DNA of 14,652 nt from Planctomycetota bacterium (GTDB lineage: Bacteria > Planctomycetota > UBA8742 > JACQVU01): positions 1 to 14,652 of the forward strand of contig JACQVU010000529.1 of the NCBI GenBank assembly GCA_016209585.1, read 5' to 3'. The position numbers and the translations under genes were made by a program. Under the pieces are notes generated by a model that was given only the letters and a program-made list of their open reading frames with translations, did not search any database and was not told the origin of the DNA. Below, piece after piece: positions 6,630-13,558 of the stretch; the first letter of the stretch is position 1; every line of letters starts with the position of its first letter.

Positions 6630-7129
6630 TGCCCTACCTGCTCGACGCGGACGTGTTCATTCGCGCGAAGCGTGACCACTATCGCTTCAACTTCTGCCCG
6701 GCGTTCTGGGAGTGGATCGGAAAGGCCCACGAGGCGGGAAAAGTGTTCAGCATCGAGAAAGTTCGTGACGAGTTGACCGCCGGAAACGACGAACTTGCCC
6801 CGTGGGCGAGGGCGCTGCCTCCGTCGTTCTTCATTGTCGCGGATAGCACGGTGAGCGTTGCCGCGACCACGGTAAGCAAATGGGCGAATTCGCCGCGACT
6901 GCGATACACCCCTCAAGCAGTCTATGAATTCTTGCAGTCCGCCGACTACTGGCTCGTCTCGCAGGCGCTCGCCAAGGGAAAAGGCTGGAAGGTCGTGACC
7001 CATGAGGTCTCCGCGCCCGGCGCGAAGAGCCATGTCAAAATCCCCGATGCGTGCATCGGGGTGGGAGGTGTTTCCATCAGCCCCTTCCAGATGCTGGAAG
7101 ACGAGGGATCGCGCTTCGTTCTTGGATGA
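6629..7129 (+). CDS. DUF4411 PIN-like nuclease, probable toxin of the pair
   Basis: A 166-residue protein of the DUF4411 family, a PIN-domain-like group. The N-terminus MPYLLDADVFIRAKRDHY and 'CPAFWEWI' are characteristic, as is the C-terminal 'VVTHEVSAP...KIPDACIGVGGVSI' with 'FQMLEDEG'. PIN acidic residues that could bind the metal are D6/D8, E48 (in 'VRDELTAG'), D106 (in 'SADYWLV') and D140 (in 'KIPDAC'). PIN proteins are single-strand RNases, so this is the likely toxin; the actual RNA target is unknown. TGATG overlap with the HTH-ImmA gene shows one transcript and coupled translation. HTH-COG2856 genes beside DUF4411 genes are, to my knowledge, a recurrent pair. The base composition is lower in GC than the neighbours (about 55% in 6901-6960 by hand count), which suggests acquisition by transfer. 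Confidence 0.87.
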   Translation: MPYLLDADVFIRAKRDHYRFNFCPAFWEWIGKAHEAGKVFSIEKVRDELTAGNDELAPWARALPPSFFIVADSTVSVAATTVSKWANSPRLRYTPQAVYEFLQSADYWLVSQALAKGKGWKVVTHEVSAPGAKSHVKIPDACIGVGGVSISPFQMLEDEGSRFVLG

Positions 7130-7172
7130 CAGGCGGGGTGGCGGGATCGTTGAGGCGTGGATTTCCTTGGCC

Positions 7173-7186
7173 GGCGCGCGTACAAT
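7173..7186 (+). promoter_or_regulatory. Candidate promoter of the HEAT-protein operon
   Basis: GGCGCGCGTACAAT has the -10 TACAAT at 7181-7186, 61 bp before ATG 7247. No good -35 is visible at 16-18 nt. It matches the minus-strand element at 12156-12143 (GGGCGTACAAT) closely. Confidence 0.4.
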
Positions 7187-7246
7187 CAGTGAACGTGGTC
7201 CGGTGCGCGTGGTCGCGGCGCGGCGCGCCGGGAGGAGAAGTCTCAC

Positions 7247-8287
7247 ATGAAACATCGCGTGCTGTTCATTCCCGTGGTGGCGCTCGCGTTGGTCGCCGTG
7301 GCTGGCGAGCGCGCGGCGCGTGCCGGCGAGCAACCGACCGACGACCAGGCCAAGGCGGCGATCGAGACCTTCAAGGAAGCCGCCAAGGCCAAGGAGCCGG
7401 AGAAACTGGCGGCGGCCATCGAGGTTCTCGGCAAGGCCCCGCACCGCGACATCCTCAAGGCGCTGGAGCCGCATGCGAAGAGCAAGAACGCCGTGGTGGT
7501 GAAGGCGGTGGCCAAGGCCGCCGCCGGCGTGGCCGACAAGGGCGCGGCGGCGGTGTTGCTCACGTGCCTGGGGAACGCCGACTTCGCCAAGGACGACAAG
7601 GCCGCGGCTGACGCCGCGCGGGCCATCGCGGAACGCGGCGCCCCCAAAGACCTGCTGGCCGTGGTGCTCACCGGCAGCGCCGCGGCCTCGGAGGTCGCGG
7701 TGCACGCGCTGGCCTTCGCCGACGCCACGGTGGCCGACGCCAAGGAGAAAGCCAAGGCCGCCACCGAGGCCGAGGCCAACCTGGTGGCCATCGTCACCAA
7801 CAAGGCGAATGAGAAGAACGTGGCCGCGTTGAAGGCCGTCTGCAAGGCGGCGGCGAAGCGCAAGAACAAGGCCAACCAGGCGCTCACCCAGGCGCTCTGC
7901 AAACTGGTGGATCACGCCGACCCCGAGGTGAACAAGGCGGCCATCATCGCCCTGGGGGAGATCGGCGATGAGCGCGCCTTCACCAAGGTTCTTGATGTGC
8001 TCAACCAGAAGACCATCACCTCCGGTGGAAAGACCTATCAGGAGAAGTTTGTGAAGGACAACCAGTCGTTCAACGAGTCCAAAGACGTGCTTCGCGAGGA
8101 GAGCGTGGGGGAGCGCACGACCAAGAGCGGCAACATGAGCCGCATGGACGTGTGCGCCAACGCCGCCTACGACACGCTGGAGAAACTGGCGGGAAACGGC
8201 GTCAAATGGCCCGAGGGCGACGGCGCGCTCGACGCCGTGAACGACTGGTTCGCCAAGAACCGCAAGACGCGCAAACTCAACTGGTGA
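7247..8287 (+). CDS. Exported HEAT/alpha-helical repeat protein
   Basis: A 346-residue protein with a clear signal peptide: MKHR, a hydrophobic core (5-19) and an A-R-A cleavage site before G27, so it is exported. Residues 30-245 are a row of Ala/Lys-rich helix pairs such as 'LAAAIEVLGKAPHRDILKAL', 'NAVVVKAVAKAAAGVADKGA' and 'DPEVNKAAIIALGEIGDERA' (about 229-248), the last being a textbook HEAT/PBS-lyase-type repeat with the 'D-x-x-V-x-x-A-A-x-x-A-L-G-x-I' pattern. The tail (about 260-346) is non-repetitive and ends in 'DWFAKNRKTRKLNW', a W/NR ending seen in exported HEAT proteins of environmental bacteria. No enzyme motif is visible; a scaffold or protein-binding role is inference. GGAGGAG at 7231-7237 sits 9 nt before the ATG. 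It shares an operon with the glycosyltransferase 18 nt downstream. Confidence 0.75.
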   Translation: MKHRVLFIPVVALALVAVAGERAARAGEQPTDDQAKAAIETFKEAAKAKEPEKLAAAIEVLGKAPHRDILKALEPHAKSKNAVVVKAVAKAAAGVADKGAAAVLLTCLGNADFAKDDKAAADAARAIAERGAPKDLLAVVLTGSAAASEVAVHALAFADATVADAKEKAKAATEAEANLVAIVTNKANEKNVAALKAVCKAAAKRKNKANQALTQALCKLVDHADPEVNKAAIIALGEIGDERAFTKVLDVLNQKTITSGGKTYQEKFVKDNQSFNESKDVLREESVGERTTKSGNMSRMDVCANAAYDTLEKLAGNGVKWPEGDGALDAVNDWFAKNRKTRKLNW

Positions 8288-8305
8288 AGCGCCGCCCCCG
8301 CCGCC

Positions 8306-9487
8306 GTGCGCATCCTCATCGGCGCCTATTCGCTGCTGTACGAGGACCTCGCGGCGGCCTTCTCCCGGCTGGGCCACGACGTGCGCGTGGTCGGCGATCA
8401 CGACCCCGACGGCGCCATCAACGTCCGCGCCGGCGAGTCGCTGGACCTCATCGCCTCCGGCTGGGCGCAACTGGCCGTCTACTTCAACGGTATCGGTCTC
8501 GACGACGGCGGCGCCGTCGCGTCGGCGCTGGCCGAGCGGCGCGTGCCCCACGTCTTCTGGTTCGTCGACGATCCCGACGAACCCCTCGCCCCCTGGCACG
8601 TCGACGGCCCGCGCTTCGCCGGGGCGCTCGCCAACCCGGCGCTCACGACCTTCGTCACCGACTGGGTCTTCGCCCCAGCGCTGGCCTCCCGCGGCGCGCG
8701 GCGCCGGGAGCGACTGATGCTGGCCGCGTCCGACGCCGCCCTGGCGGCCGGGGCGGCCGGGCCGGCGCCGGACGAGGCCGGCGCGCGCGACGGCGCCTTC
8801 GTGGGCACCTCGTCGGTAGACCTCTCTTTCCCCTACTACCAGCGGCAGGTGCTGCCGGCCTTCCCGGCGCTGCGGCCGGTGTTTGACGAAGTGATTGCGC
8901 TCCAGGCCGCGCATCCCAACACGGAGATCGGCGCCATCTGGAGCGACGTCCTCGCCCGCCGCGGCGTCAACGTGACGGAAGGCTCTCCCGCCGACCGCCG
9001 CGCGCTGCTGGTGGTGCTCAGGCGCGTGGCTTCCAGCATCCTGCGCTGCCGGCGCGTTCAGCGGCTGGCCGAGCGCGGCCTGGAGGTCTGGGGCGACGAC
9101 GGGTGGGCGCAGTTCGTGGACGGCGCGCGCCTGCACCCCCGCGTGCCTTACGGGCGCGACCTTCAGGCGATCTATCGCGCCTCGCGAGTCAACGTCAACG
9201 TCTCCAACCTGCAACTGGCCACCGGCCTCAACCAGCGCGTGTTCGACGCGCCCGCCGCCGGAGCCTTCCTGCTGACCGACTTCAAGGCCGACCTCACGGC
9301 CGCGTTCGCCCTTGGCGAGGAGAGCGCCTTCTACGCCGACGACGCCGGCCTCCTCGAACAGTACGATCGCTTCCGCGCCGACCCCGCCGCCCGCCGCCGC
9401 GTGGCCGAGGCCGGGCGCAAGCGGGTGCTGGCGGAGCACACCTTCGATCACCGCGCCCGCGCCATCCTGCGAGAGGCGCTGGCGTAA
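8306..9487 (+). CDS. CgeB-like family 1-type glycosyltransferase (GT-B fold)
   Basis: A 393-residue predicted glycosyltransferase. The N-terminal half (about 1-170) begins with strand-helix 'RILIGAYSLLYEDLAAAF' and contains 'HVFWFVDDPDEPLAPWH' (about 90-106), the F/W-x-x-D-D-P motif of CgeB-like proteins. The C-terminal half is the Glyco_trans_1_2 module: 'GLEVWGDDGW' (about 257-266), 'YGRDLQAIYRASRVNVNVSN' (about 282-301), 'GLNQRVFDAPAAGAFLLTD' (about 307-325) and 'FYADDAGLLEQYDRF', the nucleotide-sugar-binding elements of GT-B enzymes, ending with 'AEHTFDHRARAILREAL'. CgeB-like enzymes decorate spores, polysaccharides or flagellins; the acceptor here is unknown. The GTG start has no Shine-Dalgarno in the 18-nt gap from the HEAT gene, so translation may depend on coupling. 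The stop is 12 nt from the convergent helicase gene's stop. Confidence 0.85.
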   Translation: MRILIGAYSLLYEDLAAAFSRLGHDVRVVGDHDPDGAINVRAGESLDLIASGWAQLAVYFNGIGLDDGGAVASALAERRVPHVFWFVDDPDEPLAPWHVDGPRFAGALANPALTTFVTDWVFAPALASRGARRRERLMLAASDAALAAGAAGPAPDEAGARDGAFVGTSSVDLSFPYYQRQVLPAFPALRPVFDEVIALQAAHPNTEIGAIWSDVLARRGVNVTEGSPADRRALLVVLRRVASSILRCRRVQRLAERGLEVWGDDGWAQFVDGARLHPRVPYGRDLQAIYRASRVNVNVSNLQLATGLNQRVFDAPAAGAFLLTDFKADLTAAFALGEESAFYADDAGLLEQYDRFRADPAARRRVAEAGRKRVLAEHTFDHRARAILREALA

Positions 9488-9499
9488 CGGCATCAGTTG

Positions 9500-12088
9500 T
9501 CACGGCGCGTCCACGCACATCTCCGCCAGACCGCGCAGGAAGCGACTCGGCTCCCGCCTCCACCCCCGCTCGCTGAGCGCGTGCGTGGAGAGGAACAGCC
9601 TTTTCCGGGCACGGGTGACGGCCACGTAAAAGAGGCGGCGCTCCTCCTCCACCCGCTTCTCCTGGACCGCCTTGAACCTGGGGAACTCGTCCTCCACCAC
9701 CCCCGCCAGGAACACGGTGTCGAACTCCAGCCCCTTGGCCTGGTGCACGGTGACCACCGGCACGCGCCCCTCCTCCAACTGCGCGATCTCCGCGCTTCCG
9801 GCCAGCGCCACGGCGCCCAGCGCCTCGGCCAGCGCCGCGCCCGGCGGCGTCTCCGGCCGATCGTGGCGGCGGAAAAAGGCCACCAGCGTCTCCAGGTTGC
9901 GCAGCCGCTCCGGTTCACGCCGGTAGTGGCGGGAGAGGCCCGATTCAGCGAGCACCCGCGCCAGCAGATCCGCCGGCCGCGCCTCGCCCGCCGCCTCGCG
10001 CCAAGCGGCGAACATCGCGGCCAGGGGCTGAAAGGCGCGCCCCCACTCGGCCACCAGCCGCGCGCGGGCCGGGGCCTTCTCCCGCAGCGGGGGGATCAGC
10101 CGCGCCAGGACGGCGGCGGCGGCGCGCACGTCCTGGTCGGCGCGGTGGCCGGGTTTCTCGGCGCACTGGAAGTGCTCGACCAGCGCCGCCAGCCGGCAGG
10201 AGTCCAGCGGCACGAGGCGGCGAGCGATCTCCATGGTGTCGTCGTAGGGCGCCTTCCAGGCGGCGACTCCCGCTTGCGCCATGTCGCGCCGGAGCATCGT
10301 GAGGTCGAAGCGCAGGTTGTGGCCCACGAGCCGAGCGCGATCGCAGAAACGGCGGAGTCCGTCCAGGGCGTCGAGCCGTGGAACACCGTGGGCGGCGAGG
10401 AACTCGTCGGTCAGGCCGTGGACGTGGACCGACTCGCCCACCGGGCGCGAGGGCTTGACGAACTGATGGAACTCCCCGGCGGGGACCCCGGCCCGGAGGC
10501 GCAGCGCCGCGACCTCCACGATCTCGTCGTCGGCGAAGGAGAGGCCGGTGGTCTCCACGTCCACCACCGCGAGGTCGCCGGCGGACCAGGCCCGGAGCAG
10601 AGCGGCGAACGGCTCGCCGGTCTGGTGCGTCTCCGGACGCAGGAGATCGACGGCGCGCAACGCCGTCGCTTCCCCCTCGGTATCGAGGCGCGCCAGCGTC
10701 TGGTCGCCGATCCCCGACGCCGGGCGCTGCGCCACGCGCCGCAGCGCGGCGGAGTCGAACGGATTGACGATCAGGCGCAGCCGGGCGACACCGTCCTTCA
10801 CCTCCTGGCGCTGGGCGAACTCGTACTCCTCGACCGTTACGTGGGGCACGCCGCGGGCCGAGAGCGCCGCCGAGAGCATCGCCAGCCGGGCGTGCGTGCT
10901 GGCCAGGACGCCCAGGCGCTCGCCCGGCCGCTCCGCCCGCGCCCGCGCCACGGAACGCGCCACCCATTCGGCCTCGGCGGCGGCGGTCGGCGCGCGGTGC
11001 AGCGCCGGCGGGTCGCCGGAAGGCGCGCCCTCGGCCGGCGTGAGGGAGGTGCGCCGATTCTGGATCTCCCGCGCCACGCGATCCGCCGCTCCGATGAGGC
11101 TGGCGGTGGCGCGGTAGTTCCGCGCCAGCGGTAGGCGGCGCACGGGGGCGAAGTCACGCTCGAAGGCGGCCACCACCCGATCCGGTTCGCAGCCGCGCCA
11201 CTCGTAGATGGTCTGGTCCACGTCGCCGAAGAGCGCCAGGTTCCCGGCGCGGCGCGCCAGGTGGCGCACCACGTCGTATTCCGAGGGGTCGGTGTCCTGG
11301 GCCTCGTCCACCTGCAACCAGTCGAAGCGGTTCCGCCAGAGGGCGGCGCGGTCGGGGTGCTGGGCGAGCATCGCGCGGGCGAAGAAGACGAGGTCGCCGA
11401 AATCCAGCGCGTGCCGTTGGGCGAGCAGCGCGTGGTAGCGGCCGGCGATCTCCCGCGCCAGGCAGCGCGCGGCGCCAGGCTCGCAGCAGGCCGGCCAGCC
11501 GGCGAGCCGCAACACCGGGCGCAGCGCGCAATCGCCGGTGGCGGAAAGCAACGCCGGCGCGCGGCCCAGTTCCAGGCGGTCGGCGCGGCTCTTGGCGCGC
11601 GGCAGCACGTCCTTGAGAGCCGACACGACCCGTGCCAGCGGGTCCCGATCCCGCGCGCCGGCGCCGGCCAAGATCGCGCCGAGCCGCGCGGCGTCCACCG
11701 GCGGCATGGCGTTCAACGCCTCTAAAAGGGCGTCGGCGCAGTCGCCGCCGTCGAGCACCACGTAGTCGCGCGGCAGGCCAAGGGCGCGCGCCTCGCATCG
11801 CAGCATCCAGGCGCACAGCCCGTGGAAGGTGCGCACCGGCGCTTCTATGGCCTCCGGTCCCAGCCGGGCGCGGAGCCGGTCGCGCACCTCAGCCGCGGCG
11901 CGGTTGGTGAAGGTGAGGCAGAGTGTCCGGCGCGGCTCGACATGCAGCCGCTCGACCGCCGCGGCCAGACGCTCGGCCATCACGCGGGTCTTGCCCGTTC
12001 CCGCCGGCGCCAGCGCCAGCAGGCCGCCCTCCAGGTGGTCGACGACCGCCCGCTGTTCGTCGTTGGGAAACTCGTCGCCGCCGGTCAT
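9500..12088 (-). CDS. UvrD/PcrA-type helicase with inserted DEDDh 3'-5' exonuclease domain
   Basis: An 862-residue SF1A helicase with all motifs in order: Walker A APAGTGKT (27-34), Ia LTFTNRAAAEV (58-68), II VDEAQDT (260-266), III GDVDQTIYEWRG (288-299), IV LARNYRAT (321-328), V VVTVHQAKGLEFD (778-790), VI RLFYVAVTRARKRL (818-831). Between the 2B-start signature GIGDQTL (459-465) and the later 2B part ('ERLRNLETLVAFF', about 727-739) sits an extra domain at about 501-665. It is a DnaQ-like DEDDh exonuclease: D510 and E512 in VVDVETTGL, D595 in VGHNLRFDL, H648 and D653 in HRADQD; every catalytic residue is present. Removing it leaves about 695 residues, near the usual UvrD length. The product could unwind and degrade DNA with one chain, in repair or defence. 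ATG 12088 (or 12094) is chosen because the -10 TACAAT lies at 12148-12143; the open frame to 12160 starts upstream of it. It is divergent from the TIR gene and convergent with the CgeB-like gene. Confidence 0.92.
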   Translation of the reverse strand: MTGGDEFPNDEQRAVVDHLEGGLLALAPAGTGKTRVMAERLAAAVERLHVEPRRTLCLTFTNRAAAEVRDRLRARLGPEAIEAPVRTFHGLCAWMLRCEARALGLPRDYVVLDGGDCADALLEALNAMPPVDAARLGAILAGAGARDRDPLARVVSALKDVLPRAKSRADRLELGRAPALLSATGDCALRPVLRLAGWPACCEPGAARCLAREIAGRYHALLAQRHALDFGDLVFFARAMLAQHPDRAALWRNRFDWLQVDEAQDTDPSEYDVVRHLARRAGNLALFGDVDQTIYEWRGCEPDRVVAAFERDFAPVRRLPLARNYRATASLIGAADRVAREIQNRRTSLTPAEGAPSGDPPALHRAPTAAAEAEWVARSVARARAERPGERLGVLASTHARLAMLSAALSARGVPHVTVEEYEFAQRQEVKDGVARLRLIVNPFDSAALRRVAQRPASGIGDQTLARLDTEGEATALRAVDLLRPETHQTGEPFAALLRAWSAGDLAVVDVETTGLSFADDEIVEVAALRLRAGVPAGEFHQFVKPSRPVGESVHVHGLTDEFLAAHGVPRLDALDGLRRFCDRARLVGHNLRFDLTMLRRDMAQAGVAAWKAPYDDTMEIARRLVPLDSCRLAALVEHFQCAEKPGHRADQDVRAAAAVLARLIPPLREKAPARARLVAEWGRAFQPLAAMFAAWREAAGEARPADLLARVLAESGLSRHYRREPERLRNLETLVAFFRRHDRPETPPGAALAEALGAVALAGSAEIAQLEEGRVPVVTVHQAKGLEFDTVFLAGVVEDEFPRFKAVQEKRVEEERRLFYVAVTRARKRLFLSTHALSERGWRREPSRFLRGLAEMCVDAP

Positions 12089-12142
12089 CGCCATTCCGAA
12101 ACCCGGGGACTTCCGAACGCCAAACTCCGGGCGCGGATCGAT

Positions 12143-12156
12143 ATTGTACGCCCGTT
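12143..12156 (-). promoter_or_regulatory. Promoter of the helicase-exonuclease gene
   Basis: The minus strand reads AACGGGCGTACAAT (12156 to 12143), with the -10 TACAAT at 12148-12143. The predicted transcript start near 12136 is ~48 nt before ATG 12088 and downstream of the longer ORF's start at 12160. No recognisable -35 lies 16-18 nt upstream. Confidence 0.45.
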
Positions 12157-12172
12157 CCACGCGGCCTGGTGG

Positions 12173-12195
12173 CGTCGGGATTTCAGGCCCCGACG
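12173..12195. promoter_or_regulatory. Inverted repeat between divergent promoters, possible operator
   Basis: CGTCGGG (12173-12179) and CCCGACG (12189-12195) are exact inverted repeats with a 9-nt spacer. They lie between the two outward-facing -10 elements, in the only non-coding stretch between the helicase and the TIR gene. A regulator bound here could act on both genes. Chance is possible for 7-bp GC arms. Confidence 0.3.
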
Positions 12196-12198
12196 TGA

Positions 12199-12220
12199 AC
12201 CCGCCCCCTCACCGGCGGGT
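12199..12220. promoter_or_regulatory. Second inverted repeat abutting the TIR-gene -10
   Basis: ACCCGCC (12199-12205) and GGCGGGT (12214-12220) are exact 7-bp inverted repeats with an 8-nt spacer. The right arm contains the CGGGT that leads into TAGAAT. A protein or hairpin at this site would cover the promoter core of the TIR gene. Confidence 0.3.
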
Positions 12221-12225
12221 AGAAT
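12212..12225 (+). promoter_or_regulatory. Promoter of the zinc ribbon-TIR-TPR gene
   Basis: CCGGCGGGTAGAAT has the -10 TAGAAT at 12220-12225, 54 bp before ATG 12279, and is nearly identical to the element at 5392-5405. No good -35 is visible. It places the start downstream of the long open frame that enters from 11829. Confidence 0.5.
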
Positions 12226-12278
12226 ATCGAACCGGAACGGCGGGCGGGGCGCCCCCCCAACATCCCTGGAGGCCACCG

Positions 12279-13454
12279 ATGACGCCGGTGAGCGTGGTAT
12301 GCACGGGCTGCGGCACGACGAATCTGGTGTTGCCGGAGCAAGTGGGGCGGGTGGTGGTCTGCCACCATTGCCGGGGCGAGTACGTGGCGCAGGTGGCGAC
12401 TCTGGATCCGGGCGAACCGGAGCGTCCGCTGCTGGCGGGGGGCATTTTCGTCAGCCACTGCCACGACCCGCGCGACATGGAGGTGGTGCGCGGCCTGGTG
12501 GCCCACCTGCGGCGTCGCGGGTACTCCGTGTACGTTGACTTCAACACCCTGCGTGGGGGCGACAGCCTGCTTCGGACCATTGCGCAGTGCATCAAGGTCT
12601 CCCGCAAGTTCGTGGTGGTGCTGTCGGGCGCGGCGCTGAAGTCGCGCTGGGTGCAGACGGAGATCGAGTGGGCGCTCATCCGCGAGATCCGCGACCGCAT
12701 GGACTTCATCATTCCGTTCATCATCGACGACGCCGGCCTCTCCGGCTTCCAGGAGGACGTGCGCCTGGCCTCCAAACTCGCCGTGGTCGATCTCACCGAG
12801 ACCTGCCGCGCCGGCTTCGACCGGCTGGGCGAGGCCCTGCCGGCGCCGCCGGCGCCGGACGAAACGCGCGCGCCGCTTCCCGAAGCGCTGACCAGCGCCG
12901 ACGAGGAGGCCCTGGACGGCGCGGAACTGCGCGCCCAGGCGACCGTGGCCTTCCGCGAGGGGCGGGTGGAGGAGAGCCTGGAAATGGCCCGCCGGGCCGA
13001 GGACGCGGCGCGGGCTTCGGGCGAGGAGGTGACGCAGATCGCCCAGGCCCTCACCGCCCAGGCGCGGCCGCTGCGGCGCATGGGGCGGTTCGCGGAGGCG
13101 CTCGACCTCTACCAGCAGTCGCTGCGGGTCTATGAGGAGCGGGGCGACCACCTCGGCCGCGCCCACACGCTGCTGGGCATCGCCTCCATCCGCGTCGAGC
13201 GCGGCGAACTGGACGAGGCCGCCCGCGCTTTCACCCAGGCCGCGGAGGTCTTCGCCAGCCACGGCGAGAACCTGTGGGCCGCGCGCGCCTTCCTCAACCT
13301 CTCCCAGGTCCGCGAGCGCCACGGCCAGGTGGCCGAGGCCGAGGCCGCCGCCACCCGCGCGGTGGAGTTCGCGCGGCGGTCGAACCTCCCGCCGGAGATC
13401 AAGGCCGCCAACAAGCGGCTCGGGAGCATCGAGCGCCGCAACCGCCGGAAGTGA
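12279..13454 (+). CDS. Zinc ribbon-TIR-TPR protein
   Basis: A 391-residue three-part protein. Residues 6-35 are a zinc ribbon with C8-x2-C11 and C28-x2-C31 ('VCTGCG...VVVCHHC'). Residues ~55-175 are a TIR domain of the bacterial TIR_2 type: first strand IFVSHCHDPRD (56-66), 'YSVYVDFNTLRGGDSLLRTI' (82-101) with the BB-loop, 'FVVVLSGAALKSRWVQTEIE' (111-130) and 'DFIIPFIID' (142-150). E128 in WVQTE is at the position of the catalytic Glu of NAD-cleaving TIRs (WVHKE in SARM1). Residues ~215-370 are TPR-like helix pairs at about 40-residue spacing (about 254-287, 294-327, 334-367). TIR enzymes hydrolyse NAD or make cyclic ADP-ribose signals in defence; the ribbon and TPR could sense a partner. That role is inference. 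ATG 12279 follows GGAGG (12268-12272); the 150 codons upstream in frame are antisense to the helicase and are rejected. Confidence 0.85.
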   Translation: MTPVSVVCTGCGTTNLVLPEQVGRVVVCHHCRGEYVAQVATLDPGEPERPLLAGGIFVSHCHDPRDMEVVRGLVAHLRRRGYSVYVDFNTLRGGDSLLRTIAQCIKVSRKFVVVLSGAALKSRWVQTEIEWALIREIRDRMDFIIPFIIDDAGLSGFQEDVRLASKLAVVDLTETCRAGFDRLGEALPAPPAPDETRAPLPEALTSADEEALDGAELRAQATVAFREGRVEESLEMARRAEDAARASGEEVTQIAQALTAQARPLRRMGRFAEALDLYQQSLRVYEERGDHLGRAHTLLGIASIRVERGELDEAARAFTQAAEVFASHGENLWAARAFLNLSQVRERHGQVAEAEAAATRAVEFARRSNLPPEIKAANKRLGSIERRNRRK

Positions 13455-13499
13455 ATGACGGGGGGCCGGGGGGTCACGGGGTCCGGAAACCGTCGATGT

Positions 13500-13529
13500 T
13501 TGGATGGCCGGAGAGCCGACGGGTATAAT
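13500..13529 (+). promoter_or_regulatory. Promoter of the P-loop ATPase gene
   Basis: CCGACGGGTATAAT has a perfect -10 TATAAT at 13524-13529 preceded by CGGG. TTGGAT (13500-13505) lies 18 nt upstream with three of six -35 matches. The predicted start near 13536 leaves a leader of about 23 nt with GGGAGG at 13546-13551. Confidence 0.6.
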
Positions 13530-13558
13530 CCGTCAACGCGCCGCCGGGAGGCTGCGTT

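Noticed and set aside
6470..9493. 1007-codon open frame on the minus strand
   Set aside because: It lies antisense to the end of the HTH-ImmA gene, the PIN gene, the HEAT gene and the CgeB-like gene, all of which have family motifs. The product is Gly/Arg/His-rich without domains, as expected for the antisense of GC-rich codons.
9497..11134. 545-codon open frame on the plus strand
   Set aside because: Antisense of the helicase-exonuclease gene; no domain, His/Arg/Gly-rich.
12089..12160. N-terminal extension of the helicase to 12160
   Set aside because: It begins upstream of the -10 at 12148-12143, and helicase homology starts only after residue 25 of that version.
11829..12278. 150-codon upstream extension of the TIR gene
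   Set aside because: It runs antisense to the helicase gene and across its promoter; GGAGG and the -10 support ATG 12279.
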